Shown in pieces: positions 1 through 8,248 of a stretch of DNA of 64,000 bases. The DNA lies in assembly GCA_002298995.1 (NCBI GenBank), contig DBMO01000046.1:1-64000 (forward strand). The letters are read 5' to 3'. The stretch comes from Desulfarculales bacterium UBA696. GTDB lineage: Bacteria; Desulfobacterota; Syntrophobacteria; Syntrophobacterales; Syntrophobacteraceae. Position 1 is the first letter of the stretch. Each line of letters opens with the position of its first letter. Both the position numbers and the translations under genes were made by a program. The notes beneath the pieces were generated by a model. The model worked only from the letters and a program-made list of their open reading frames with translations, did no database searches and had not been told where the DNA came from.

Positions 1-21
1 TTAGGCGCAACTTGAACGCAA
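1..21. repeat. Edge of a dispersed repeat
   Basis: The first 21 bases are the exact reverse complement of 56881-56901, which is the outer flank of the long inverted repeat at 56881-57011. The rest of this copy, if it exists, lies left of the window. Seen directly; that it belongs to a multi-copy element is inference. Confidence 0.6.
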
Positions 22-92
22 ATCAGTATAAGGTGAGAAGGCGAACGGTTTACCTATTCCCGCACCTGAAATGAAAAGGAGCACTTGAATCA

Positions 93-124
93 AAAAGGGC
101 TTACGCAAAACCGCGAGCCCTTTT
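93..124 (+). terminator. Intrinsic terminator-like hairpin
   Basis: A 9-bp stem (93-101 pairs with 116-124) has an A-rich left side and a T-run on the right. It would end transcription of a gene lying left of the window. Confidence 0.55.
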
Positions 125-217
125 ATTTCCCGGCTCGCCGGACATAGAACCTGCCCGGCCCCACCCCTGTCGCTGTTTGATTGAGTTTCATTATTTCTTT
201 CTCAATCGGGAGAAGCC

Positions 218-658
218 ATGAACAAATTGATTGTCTGTTCCATATTGCTCCTTTTGGTAGCCCTTGGATGTGCCCACACTTCCGAGACGGCAAAGGAAGC
301 AGCGAAACAGGACATCTCAGTTGCGGCAGCAGGCGCGACCGGAGTGCCTGCCCTGGAGGTCCCTGAATCGTATTATAACTTCGGAGAAGTAAACGAAGAG
401 ACCGATTACATGCATGAATTCGTTATCAGGAACAAAGGGACCGGGGTACTGGAGATCAGAAAAGTCGTGCCCGGCTGAGGAATTACGGTGGACGGCTTCG
501 ACCGGTCCATTCCCCCGGGGTCCGAGGGGAAAGTAGCTATAAGACTCAATGCGAAATCATGTCAAAGCGGCGCCAAGAAAACATCCCTTGTATTAACCAA
601 CGATCCGAAGACACCCAGATTCGGGTTGGTAGTCCAGGGGAAATCAAAACCTCAATGA
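218..658 (+). CDS. DUF1573-type lipoprotein, candidate selenoprotein (UGA at 476-478)
   Basis: Reading 476-478 (TGA) as selenocysteine gives a 146-residue protein ending at TGA 656-658. The start has a GGGAGA site 4-5 bases upstream. Residues 1-18 form a lipoprotein signal with lipobox VALGC. The rest fits DUF1573 (an Ig-like ASH/HYDIN fold): FGEV near residue 51, the HEF-IRNKG strand near 66, then VVPG-U-GIT, SIPPG and a final NDPKTP-VVQGKS strand. The family normally has a CGCT motif at this spot, so the UGA replaces the first Cys and the second is Ile. One further Cys follows (near residue 116). A hairpin at 490-508 could be the SECIS. If UGA is read as stop, only 86 residues and half a domain remain. 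Function of the family is unknown; a redox role is inference. The alternative is a nonsense mutation. Confidence 0.72.
490..508 (+). promoter_or_regulatory. Candidate bacterial SECIS hairpin
   Basis: GGAC-GG (490-495) pairs with CC-G-GTCC (502-508) with one bulged G, closing a six-base CUUCGA loop that begins 18 nt after the UGA at 476-478. Bacterial SECIS elements sit inside the coding region just after the UGA with an apical loop at about this distance. Folding was done by eye. Confidence 0.5.
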
Positions 659-721
659 TTGGCCAATCGAGGAAGAATCATAAGTGAGATTTGGGGAGAG
701 GAATTTGCCTTTTAGAACATA

Positions 722-749
722 GGGGCAGAGCCATTTACTGCTCTGCCCC
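722..749. terminator. Bidirectional terminator hairpin
   Basis: A perfect 9-bp stem (722-730 with 741-749) lies between two convergent genes, the DUF1573 selenoprotein candidate and the outer membrane protein. Confidence 0.6.
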
Positions 750-776
750 TTATATAGAGTGTACTACGTGCTTTGA

Positions 777-1433
777 TTAGAATCTGTAGCCTATCTGCCC
801 GCCGGCTCTGACGTTATCGGCAGAGGCTTTAAACGAGCCATCTATATCAACATCCAATCTTGGATCAAAGGCAATAAACCGGAATCTCTCCTCCTGGGTT
901 AACTGATATTTTGCACCAATTCCTGCAAACCAGTTTCGGTACTTATAGGTAAACCCACCAAAAAATTGTCCGCCGAAGAGCCAGTTGCTGTCTGATGCCT
1001 TTAAGGATCGCCCCAGTTCGGATGCTTTGAGTTCCACATTCATATAGCTGTAAGAAATACCCGCGCCCAGGTGAAAGTCGAAATCGGGAGTGATCGGTAT
1101 AAGATATTTGGCATTGAATTCGATGGGAACATAGTCAACGCTGGTATCGCTGGTAAACAACGGATCTTCCTGGTCGACCAATGAACCGGACGTACCCCCC
1201 CACCCCGACTCTACTCCAAGGAATAGATTTGGGCAGAAAAGCTCCTTGTAAAACTCGGCGCCAACGAAAATCCCGTCATTAGCGTCGATCCTTCTAATAA
1301 TACTGTCCGTGAAGTGGATGTACTCGACCTTTATCGCGACATCGCCTCCGAGATCGTACTTTTGAGCCTGAACCGAATGTGCAACGCAGATGCTGATCAT
1401 GATCGCCGTTAAACAACAGAGAACTTTTCTCAT
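777..1433 (-). CDS. Outer membrane beta-barrel protein
   Basis: A 218-residue protein. The start at 1431-1433 is chosen because a purine-rich GGAGGGGGG site lies just before it; an ATG 18 bases upstream has no such site. Residues 1-23 are a signal peptide ending AQA. The remainder shows alternating polar/aromatic strands (for example GGDVAIKVEYIHF, FEFNAKYLIPI, WFAGIGAKYQL) and ends in the aromatic GYRF, as BAM-assembled barrels do. Its size fits an eight-stranded porin-like barrel. The ligand or role cannot be told. It stands alone, convergent with the DUF1573 gene. Confidence 0.72.
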   Translation of the reverse strand: MRKVLCCLTAIMISICVAHSVQAQKYDLGGDVAIKVEYIHFTDSIIRRIDANDGIFVGAEFYKELFCPNLFLGVESGWGGTSGSLVDQEDPLFTSDTSVDYVPIEFNAKYLIPITPDFDFHLGAGISYSYMNVELKASELGRSLKASDSNWLFGGQFFGGFTYKYRNWFAGIGAKYQLTQEERFRFIAFDPRLDVDIDGSFKASADNVRAGGQIGYRF

Positions 1434-1680
1434 TCCCCCCTCCTTCTCCAAGGAACATGCCTGGCAAAAACAAATATGATTCCCCCCTCGGTATTTGCAG
1501 GCATCCCTAGCATAAGGGCTATGTTAAATCAATTCCTTTCATTGCCTCAGATGGGCGGATCCAAATGACATCCATGGAATTAGGGATGATCGGAGGGTTA
1601 AAAAATAGCGCTTTTTATTGAGGCAAAATGAAATTAATACTCGATTCAAGGACAAGAGGTTCAGGCGACTATTTCGAACC

Positions 1681-2475
1681 TCACTCCGGGCGATCTGACC
1701 TGTCCACTCTCACCCATTGGACCGACTCACCCCTGAATCTTATTTTTTCACGCTTGTGCTCGGTGAACAGCTCTTTACTGGATGTCTTCTTATGCTCAAG
1801 AGTAAGTGGTTTTTTCTCCAGCTTTTCGTCCGCCGGATCAAACTCGAAATCAAGGCTGCATCCATTCGTTGCGAGGCTTTGAAAACCCGGAAAATTTGCG
1901 TATTGATCCGCACAGATGAATTGATACCACGCCGGGTTGACCGCTAATGGATGAGAAGTTTCGATCTTGAAGGCTACAGTCGCCCCGGCCGGTATTTCAA
2001 CCGGAAACCGGTAGCTTCGAACCTTAAACATTCCCCGTGAAAGTTCCGGTCCCCTGGAGTAGCTCACCGGCCTGCCGTTCAAAAGCGCCGTTACCGAGAA
2101 AGGTTCCGTAAAGCCCGTGCCTATTGTGTTCGAACAATCGAACGGTACGAGGATGCTTGTTTTTACGCTCTTCCCGCCCTGGTTGCGCAAACTGAATGTG
2201 ATTTCAGATTCCGCTATGGTGGCAATGAATCGATCCGGAAAAGCGCGGCCCTTACCCTCGACCTTCATTGACCAGCCGTTATCGATTCGGACCTGTGCCC
2301 GCACCGATATTCCCTCCAACACGACCACGTTTCCGCCTACCGATTTCGCAATGTAGGGGGCGCGGAACGTCACCCCGACTGGGCCGTCGTATGGGAACGC
2401 ATTTGAAGTGAAGAGAAAAACGAAAAAGACGGATAAAGCGATATGCCGGCATGGGTCACGGTATTTTATGGCCAT
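1681..2475 (-). CDS. Secreted protein of unknown function
   Basis: A 264-residue protein not recognised as any family. An AGAGGA site precedes the ATG. Residues 1-28 form a signal peptide (hydrophobic IALSVFFVFLF, then NAFPY). The mature part is beta-rich, with stretches such as GGNVVVLEGISVRAQVRID and FPVEIPAGATVAFKIET that suggest one or two Ig-like beta-sandwich domains. Two Cys (CSN and CAD) and a third near the end could form a disulfide. The C-terminal 50 residues are charged (EKKPLTLEHKK region). No operon partner; the next gene on this strand starts 70 bases upstream. Confidence 0.6.
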   Translation of the reverse strand: MAIKYRDPCRHIALSVFFVFLFTSNAFPYDGPVGVTFRAPYIAKSVGGNVVVLEGISVRAQVRIDNGWSMKVEGKGRAFPDRFIATIAESEITFSLRNQGGKSVKTSILVPFDCSNTIGTGFTEPFSVTALLNGRPVSYSRGPELSRGMFKVRSYRFPVEIPAGATVAFKIETSHPLAVNPAWYQFICADQYANFPGFQSLATNGCSLDFEFDPADEKLEKKPLTLEHKKTSSKELFTEHKREKIRFRGESVQWVRVDRSDRPE

Positions 2476-2548
2476 TTATTCCTCTTCATCACGCATTCAT
2501 TTGCCACAACTGAAGCCACCCATTTGCAAACAAACACATACTCCAGCT

Positions 2549-2848
2549 CTAGTCGAGAGTATCGTTGAAATACCTCCTGTGGGCATCACAGCGGCATTTT
2601 TTGTCCCACGGCCTGGAGCACCTCCCGATCAACTCGACTATCTCACTCACCTCTTGTTTTGTAAGAGGGCCGCCAAGATTCATAGTCTCCTCACCGGTAA
2701 AGTCATCCCACCAACTAACCTTGGTGAATACTCCACATTCCGGGCAGAGGAAATAAGAGTCCGTGACCTCGTCCCCCATGATGCTGCCGGACATGGAGGC
2801 GACAAGATCATCGCCGGAAAGAGTCTTCTTGCATTGTATGCATGTCAT
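2549..2848 (-). CDS. Small zinc-ribbon protein
   Basis: A 99-residue protein with two CxxC knuckles, CIQC (residues 3-6) and CPEC (35-38), which would bind one zinc. Between them is an acidic loop containing SYF. The C-terminus has a further CRCDAH cluster. The length, the MTCIQCKK opening and the motif spacing make a coding origin likely, although the Shine-Dalgarno match is weak. No function is recognisable. It is cytoplasmic, with no signal or membrane segment. Confidence 0.55.
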   Translation of the reverse strand: MTCIQCKKTLSGDDLVASMSGSIMGDEVTDSYFLCPECGVFTKVSWWDDFTGEETMNLGGPLTKQEVSEIVELIGRCSRPWDKKCRCDAHRRYFNDTLD

Positions 2849-3225
2849 CTCAATGACCTGAAAAATTTAGCGTCATCAGTTCTTACAGAAATTGGTTAAG
2901 TTGGGTCGGGATAGAGATCAGGTTCACGCAATACATCAAACTACATTTGAGACTTCTTGCCGTAAAAGCTCCAGTTGCAAAAATAGATTGAAGTTCATAA
3001 GTTTTCCAGATTGAACATGCAAGTAAAATGTCAAAGTCGCTGGTCCGGAGGTGACCCTGAAAGCTCGGCTACCCCGAATGACGGGAGGTTCGGGCAACGG
3101 CAACATTGTACGGCAGCTGTATTCTGCTGGTTACCTCTTGCGCCCGGACGACTATCCTGGCCACCAACGTTAAAAGAACCTCTGAGGAAGTATTCTGATG
3201 ACCTTTTGGAAAAGGAGGATTGAAA
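2849..3225. other. Intergenic stretch with a repeat copy
   Basis: No convincing gene. Bases about 3090-3175 are a copy of dispersed repeat family A, also found at 4110-4206 and 9940-10035. The last 15 bases carry the AAGGAGG site of the next gene. Confidence 0.5.
3090..3175. repeat. Dispersed repeat A, copy 1
   Basis: Shares the blocks CGGCAACATTGTACGGCAG, TATTCTGC and TTACCTCTTGCGC, then a shortened form of the CCCGGATAC-GTATCCGGG palindrome, with copies at 4110-4206 and 9940-10035. Confidence 0.55.
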
Positions 3226-4032
3226 ATGAAAAGGCTCATGGGATCGCTTCTGGCATTTACAATGTCAGCCCTGTCGATTTTTTTGCCGGCAGTCAATGTT
3301 TCCGCTCAGGCTCAAGGCCCTGGTGAAAAAGCGAAGTCGGTCCTCCACGCCTATGGTCCTGGCGGACCGGCTCCTGCCATGAAAGAGGCAGCGAGAGTCT
3401 TCGGCGGGAAAAAAGGCATCAATATCGAAGTAACCGCTGGGCCTACACCGACCTGGAAAGACAAGGCAATGCAGGATGCCGACCTTGTTTTCAGCGGCTC
3501 TGAATACATGATGACTGACTTCATTCAAAAAGACATCCCTGACTTGATTGATAAATCGACCATACACACGCTTTACCTACGTCCTTCGGCGATTCTTGTC
3601 CGACCGGGAAACCCGAAGAAAATCAGTGGTGTCAATGATCTGAGCAAGCCAGGCAACAAGATTCTGGTTGTCCAGGGAGCCGGTCAGGTCGGAATGTGGG
3701 AAGATGTGGCAGGGCGGACTGGGAAAATCGAGCTGGTCGACGGAATTCGCAAAAACATTGGCGCCTTTGCTGCCAACAGCGCAGAGGCAAAGAGGTTATG
3801 GGCAAATGATCCCAGCTTCGATGCCTGGCTAATCTGGACAATATGGCAAAAAGAAAGCCCGGCCTTGGCCGACCTGGTCAAAACCGAACCAGAAAACACT
3901 ATTTTTCGCTCCTGCGGGATCGCAATCACCAACCGTTCTGAGCAGAAGCAACTGGCAAAAGAATTTGTCGATTTCTTGGAATCCGCGGAAGCGGGCGAAA
4001 TCTTCGTCAAGTGGGGCTGGATGGCCCGTTAG
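3226..4032 (+). CDS. acfC: AcfC-like periplasmic solute-binding protein
   Basis: A 268-residue periplasmic binding protein of the ModA/sulfate-binding superfamily, matching accessory colonization factor AcfC. Family hallmarks: LHAYGPGGPAPAMKEAA near residue 40, VTAGPTPTW, DLVFSGSEYMMTDF, LYLRPSAILVRPGNP, VVQGAGQVGMWEDVAGR, AWLIWTIWQ and FVKWGWM at the C-terminus. The signal peptide is residues 1-28 (MSALSIFLPAVNVSAQA). The ATG at 3226 is chosen over the in-frame TTG at 3220 because AAGGAGG ends 7 bases before the ATG but only 1 base before the TTG. No permease or ATPase gene is adjacent. Relatives bind oxyanions or tungstate/molybdate, but the ligand here is unknown. Confidence 0.88.
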   Translation: MKRLMGSLLAFTMSALSIFLPAVNVSAQAQGPGEKAKSVLHAYGPGGPAPAMKEAARVFGGKKGINIEVTAGPTPTWKDKAMQDADLVFSGSEYMMTDFIQKDIPDLIDKSTIHTLYLRPSAILVRPGNPKKISGVNDLSKPGNKILVVQGAGQVGMWEDVAGRTGKIELVDGIRKNIGAFAANSAEAKRLWANDPSFDAWLIWTIWQKESPALADLVKTEPENTIFRSCGIAITNRSEQKQLAKEFVDFLESAEAGEIFVKWGWMAR

Positions 4033-4109
4033 CAATCTGAGCTGAGCACGCAAGAAGCAAATGACGCATAGCGGGTAGCCGGATAGTTCTGCTATACGGG
4101 TTCGAAGGA

Positions 4110-4206
4110 CAGGAGATTCGGGCTGCCGGCATCGTTGTACGGCAGGTATATTTGTGTCAGAGGCCTCTTGCGCTCCGCGCCCGGATACAAGTATCCGGGC
4201 CAACCG
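4110..4206. repeat. Dispersed repeat A, copy 2
   Basis: Contains GTTGTACGGCAGGTATAT, CCTCTTGCGCTCCGCG and the perfect palindrome CCCGGATAC-AA-GTATCCGGG. It lies just downstream of the acfC-like gene. Confidence 0.6.
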
Positions 4207-4305
4207 CGAGTGAGTTGTGGCAACTGTGCAATCATTTTATTCCGAGAAAATGGGAATAAGTAAGCAGGTGATGCTTTTGCCGCCTATGTTCGGACGAACT
4301 CCCAC

Positions 4306-5382
4306 CTAATGTGAACGGATATTCGCAGTTTCGTTCATGATCCTCCCCAAACTCCAGTTGGCGATGCGGTCCAGGATAAAAGAACAGCAGCAGATCACCG
4401 GAACCGAGATTGCGGCTAAGAATAAGAATTCACCTATTCGGCCGAACCCACCGGGCACCAGGAGTTGGAAGTAGCTTAAAAGAGGCTGATGGAGGAGATA
4501 GAAACTATACGACGCGGCGGAAAAGCTTTTGACCAGGCGCAAATTTCCTAATTCGGCGGCTTTGCCCCACATGAACAATGCCGAGAAAATCAGAAAGCAC
4601 CAGGCTACCTGTTTCATGAGCGAAACCGGAAACGGCGGATCATGGTAAAAGATTGTCAATCCAGTGGCAAAGAGGACCATGGATAGGAAAATCTTCAAAA
4701 ATTGCGAATCGAGTAGAATTTGCCGCGTAAGACCACCATGCTTTTTCCACGCCGCGGCAAACCACATTCCCAGCGCAAACTCGGGAAGCCGCGACGGCAG
4801 GTTGAAAGGCATCATATATGCCATACCGCCAAAGAGTGAGCCGGGGGAGGTCGAGACATAGGCTTCCAGCAGCCCGCATCCGCCATAAGACAACACTACA
4901 AGCAAGATGAGCGCCTTTCCTGCTCCAATCCTGCAAAAAAGCCGCAATATAAACGGGAAAACCAGGTAGAACTGCGCCAGCAGCCCCAGGTACCAAAGGG
5001 CGGCATAGTTGGTGTAAAATATGGAGCTTTGCCATGATTGCACGAATATGAAAAATTTCAGAAAAGAGGCCGCCGAACTTAAAGGATCGGCGCCGTAAAA
5101 CACGATATTCCCCACAAAAATGACCAGCACAGTTAAGTAATAATGCGGAACGATGCGCAGGAACTTATGCCGGATGAAATCAGTATACTTGTCGAGCGGC
5201 CTCCCGTCAGCCCCGAGGTAAGGCAGAGCGAGGAGAAAACCCGAAAGTAAATTAAAAAAGACGACTCCCAGGGCCGCTTCTTTAAAAACCGCGTTCAGTA
5301 TGATTTCGAATGCGTTATCGGCGACCGGCCTGGCAATTCCCAACCATAGATGGTGAAAAAATATAGCCGTCATAGCCGCCAC
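4306..5382 (-). CDS. Acyltransferase 3 family membrane protein
   Basis: Integral membrane acyltransferase (OafA/YrhL-like) of at least 358 residues that would O-acetylate a surface sugar. About ten hydrophobic segments are visible. Motifs: FFHHLWLG with the conserved catalytic His near the N-terminus, GVVFFNLLSGFLLALPY, RHKFLRIVPHYYLTV, ALWYLGLLAQFYLVFPF and SFYLLHQPLLSYF. The codon at 5380-5382 is GTG, but family proteins have a few more residues before the first helix. The frame stays open upstream (HQADLIRVAAM), and a GGAGG at 5453-5457 sits 10 bases before a CTG at 5440-5442. The true start may therefore be that CTG. No polysaccharide genes are adjacent. Confidence 0.82.
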   Translation of the reverse strand: MAAMTAIFFHHLWLGIARPVADNAFEIILNAVFKEAALGVVFFNLLSGFLLALPYLGADGRPLDKYTDFIRHKFLRIVPHYYLTVLVIFVGNIVFYGADPLSSAASFLKFFIFVQSWQSSIFYTNYAALWYLGLLAQFYLVFPFILRLFCRIGAGKALILLVVLSYGGCGLLEAYVSTSPGSLFGGMAYMMPFNLPSRLPEFALGMWFAAAWKKHGGLTRQILLDSQFLKIFLSMVLFATGLTIFYHDPPFPVSLMKQVAWCFLIFSALFMWGKAAELGNLRLVKSFSAASYSFYLLHQPLLSYFQLLVPGGFGRIGEFLFLAAISVPVICCCSFILDRIANWSLGRIMNETANIRSH

Positions 5383-5543
5383 CCTTATCAGGTCGGCTTG
5401 ATGGATCGTTGCCCTGCCGGTTCTTGAGTTGTTGATTATCAGAAGCTTTTATCCTCCGGAAAAGCGGCATTGTTAGTAGATTTCGGTAAAGGTAATTGTC
5501 AGAGTGTGGTTATTTTTTCACACTAGCGAATTCCAACCCGGTA

Positions 5544-6221
5544 TTATTTCAGCCTGGAGGGGTCTGGAAGTGCTCTTGCTGACGGACCACCTTTCAGGTG
5601 AAGAATCAAATCTGATACTGTCCTTTCTGCGGCGATGGCGAGCTCCTGCTTCAAAAGCTTACCATTGTCGGCCTCAAGTTCCTGTAGAGAGTATAATCTG
5701 GAAAAATCCTTTGTTCTATATTGGTATCCTTTCTCCCAGACAACAGATCCTTTAGGAGTCAACATCTTCGCAATAGTCATTGTCGATAGACCACACGAGT
5801 TGCTCACATGAATTGAAATTACGTGTAGGGTTAATAGATGGGTGGATGAATCCGATGGATGGTATTCATCGTCAATCAGAGTCTTTTCCGCCCTCCATGG
5901 CCAATTTGGGAATTCCCTTTGGAAGCGTTCCACGAATCCATCAAAGATCAATGAGCCAAAATCTGGAAGGCCGAAGGATTCTGTTAAAACCTTTCCCTCC
6001 CTTGCCTCGACACTTGCTGCCATTGAGTTCCCAATCAGACCACCAACTGCACGATGGCCTTCGGATGCTGGCGTTCTTTTCATAAGCGGCAGGTATTCGT
6101 GATTTGCTAAAATTACTGATCGTATTGATTCCCTGTCAGCCTTTGACAGAGACCATTGGGGTGTAGCACATCCTTCAAGGATGAATAGCGACAAAAACAG
6201 AGGCAATAGAAGCTTCATCAT
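5544..6221 (-). CDS. Lipoprotein of unknown function
   Basis: A 225-residue lipoprotein. The signal MMKLLLPLFLSLFILEGC ends in a lipobox with Cys18. AAGGGG lies just upstream of the ATGATG start. The mature part has a conserved-looking C-terminal region (KMLTPKGSVVWEKGYQYR, then helical LYSLQELEADNGKLLKQEL). This resembles other lipoproteins in this window that end in a strand-turn-strand plus a long helix. No named family is recognised. It is monocistronic. Confidence 0.65.
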   Translation of the reverse strand: MMKLLLPLFLSLFILEGCATPQWSLSKADRESIRSVILANHEYLPLMKRTPASEGHRAVGGLIGNSMAASVEAREGKVLTESFGLPDFGSLIFDGFVERFQREFPNWPWRAEKTLIDDEYHPSDSSTHLLTLHVISIHVSNSCGLSTMTIAKMLTPKGSVVWEKGYQYRTKDFSRLYSLQELEADNGKLLKQELAIAAERTVSDLILHLKGGPSARALPDPSRLK

Positions 6222-6911
6222 CTACCCCTTTCGGATACCCGGTTCAAATAAAGTGATTGATTGTAGAGGAACATTACAGCACTCGAAATCCTTTTGCAAA
6301 CTGCTTCTGGTCCTTATTCTTCCGGGCGTACGAACAGAAAGGTCGGTAGTAAGACCTTCTAGAAGCCCTTTTCAAGGTCTATCTCCCTTCAAAGTAAAAA
6401 GACGACCCTAAACACGTCTGACAAATAAACGCGAGATTTTCTTGATAATTGATGTGCTTTGATGAGATGGATGTCCGTAAGTGTAAGCTGAATTTGTATT
6501 TGCGCGGGTGGCGCCGGCAGCTTCTGGCGGTGTGCGATAGCACAAGAGGGCAGCTAATTGCCTTCTCAGACTCTGAAGATGCCTGGAAATTGAAGCTTTC
6601 ATAATAGCCCCACCTGCCGCGTGCCGGTGGCACAAGTGAGCCTAATGCCATTAATCCCCGGCCCTCCGTACCCCAGGCAGAGACTCCTGGGCCACCACGC
6701 GGACCGCGACTTTTTTACTTCGGCTTGATCAACCACCCTGTTGCTGGTTATAAACATGCCACAAATGGTGATTTGAGGATTCTGGCGCCTGCCCATCCCA
6801 ACTTTTTACAAAACCATTAACTTTAAACCCGGCAAGTTGCATTCAATGATGATAGATAGCCGGCTTCCGGCAACCTGGCATTCTGAGTGCATTACCAGAG
6901 GGACAAGGATC
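6222..6911. other. Intergenic stretch with repeat C copy 1
   Basis: No gene is supported; the open frames here are short and lack ribosome sites. A copy of repeat family C lies at 6607-6700. Confidence 0.5.
6607..6700. repeat. Dispersed repeat C, copy 1
   Basis: Shares CTGCC, GCCGGTGGCACAAGT, CCCGGCCCTCC and CCCCAGGCAGAG-CT-GGCCACC with 11362-11455. The second half can fold as CCAGGCAG...CTGCCTGG-like stems. Confidence 0.5.
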
Positions 6912-7130
6912 GTGAAGAACTGGAAATGTTCATGCTGTGATTACTTTACCGAATCCGAGCGCTGCCCTTCCTGCAAATATGCCAACTGCAGGGGGTGCCA
7001 CTTGCTTCAGTATATGCACACACCGCCCATTGTGTGCCCGTCCTGTATGCAACCATGCGAATTCATGGATATCGGCGACGATCCCGAAACCATTGCTGAA
7101 TGCAGGCGCGCGCAAGGCAACCCCCAGTAA
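6912..7130 (+). CDS. Cys-rich rubredoxin-like small protein
   Basis: A 72-residue protein starting at GTG 6912-6914, placed behind AGAGGGACAAGG and just before the WKC motif that opens the family. Knuckles in order: CSCC, CPSC, CRGC and CPSC, followed by CEFMDI. The last block is nearly the same as CPSCNQKCEFVDV in the small protein at 61599-61781, so the two are distant paralogues. This copy has an extra CPSC-CRGC insertion in place of the usual short linker. Likely binds iron or zinc; function unknown. Confidence 0.6.
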   Translation: MKNWKCSCCDYFTESERCPSCKYANCRGCHLLQYMHTPPIVCPSCMQPCEFMDIGDDPETIAECRRAQGNPQ

Positions 7131-7762
7131 TTAGACAAGACTAATTCCAGCCTAATACACGGATGACACCGGTCCCGCCTCAGGCGGGATTGTCGCCCCG
7201 TGCCGCAGGCAAAAGGGAAATAATCACGCAGGCCCCCCTTTTGTGCTTCGTACACCGGCAATCCCGCTTGGGGCGGAACAGGCACCACCCCGCGCTTTGT
7301 GCCCGGATACGAGCATCCGGGCCACTCGCGGGCCTCAGGCTCATTAAAGTGATGTTTTTGCGGACAAGAACGGGCATCTAAGCTGAAAATATAGTCCTTT
7401 TCTAATGCTTGATCTTAGAATATCGGCATACCAGCTTGGCCCGACCCCAATCCAAGAGATGTTCCCATCTCATATATTTTGACAGATACCAAGCCTCACT
7501 CGCGGGATTAGCGGTCGCCTTTCTCCGAGGTGTCGTTCAGAACGGCCTCGCAAGATTTAGATTAAAGCTTCCCATCCTTAAAGAAGCCTTATTCCGAGGC
7601 ACCGCCCATTGACTTGTTATCCACCGACAATTATTCTCCAACACGTTGGACCGATCTGGATATGGCCTCAAACGGGAATCTCCAGGCCGGCCTTCGGAAG
7701 CTGCTGATTTACCCAGGCACATTACTCGAAGTCTTTGGACTCTCTCACGAGGTGAAACTCCA
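7131..7762. other. Intergenic stretch with repeat B copy 1
   Basis: No gene supported. Bases 7195-7457 are a copy of repeat family B; the rest shows nothing recognisable. Confidence 0.5.
7195..7457. repeat. Dispersed repeat B, copy 1
   Basis: First half: GCCGCAGGCAAAAGGGA, ACACCGGCAATCCCGCTTGG and the imperfect palindrome CCCGGATACGAGCATCCGGG shared with repeat A. Second half (about 7330-7457) is a near-identical core with 8848-8964 and 14099-14215, including GGGCATCTAAGCTG, ATATAGTCCTTTTCTAATGC and AGCTTGGCCCGACC. Confidence 0.75.
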
Positions 7763-8074
7763 ATGCGAATTCCCATAGTCCAGGCCAGGTCTTCCCGGAG
7801 CGGTCTACCTGCAAAGAACATCACCTATTCCGACTGCCGTGAACTGCCCGACTCATATATGTCTGAATACTCGGTACTGGGGCTTGTGGTGGACAATCTG
7901 AAATCGGCCCTGGAAGTGCTTCGAAAAGCGGGCGTGTCAACCAGCGAAGAAGCCTTTGGCGCCGAGATTTCGATACCAGACCGTGAAGAGTTGCCCTGCC
8001 TTGTCAAAAGCGTATGTGAAGCCGGCGTATTCTGCGCCATTGGCGACGTTATCGATTCCATATATCAGGGCTGA
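7763..8074 (+). CDS. Small conserved-looking hypothetical protein
   Basis: A 103-residue protein. The ATG at 7763 follows GAGGTG; a shorter start at ATG 7859 is also possible because the well-structured part begins there (MSEYSVLGLVVDNLKSALE). From that point the predicted order is strand-helix-strand-strand-helix-strand, ending in CAIGDVIDSIYQG, which resembles an ACT-like or ferredoxin-like fold. The family is not recognised with certainty. It lies 174 bases before the peroxiredoxin candidate, on the same strand, and both sit between two direct copies of repeat B. Confidence 0.5.
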   Translation: MRIPIVQARSSRSGLPAKNITYSDCRELPDSYMSEYSVLGLVVDNLKSALEVLRKAGVSTSEEAFGAEISIPDREELPCLVKSVCEAGVFCAIGDVIDSIYQG

Positions 8075-8248
8075 TGATCTCGAACCTGCCCGTGCGGCAG
8101 ACTAGCTGGATTGGAGCAGGGTCCTTTACGATACAGTCAATTTCTCTGATTGACAGGCCGGTAAACCGCTGCTTAACCTTCCGGGCGATTCTTTGATCAG
8201 ACGATTCCATCGGGATACTTCCCACTACTCTCCAGCAAGGAGGAGCAA

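Noticed and set aside
8072..8077. TGA at the end of the 7763 gene as another Sec codon
   Set aside because: A second TGA follows at once, and the protein is already complete.
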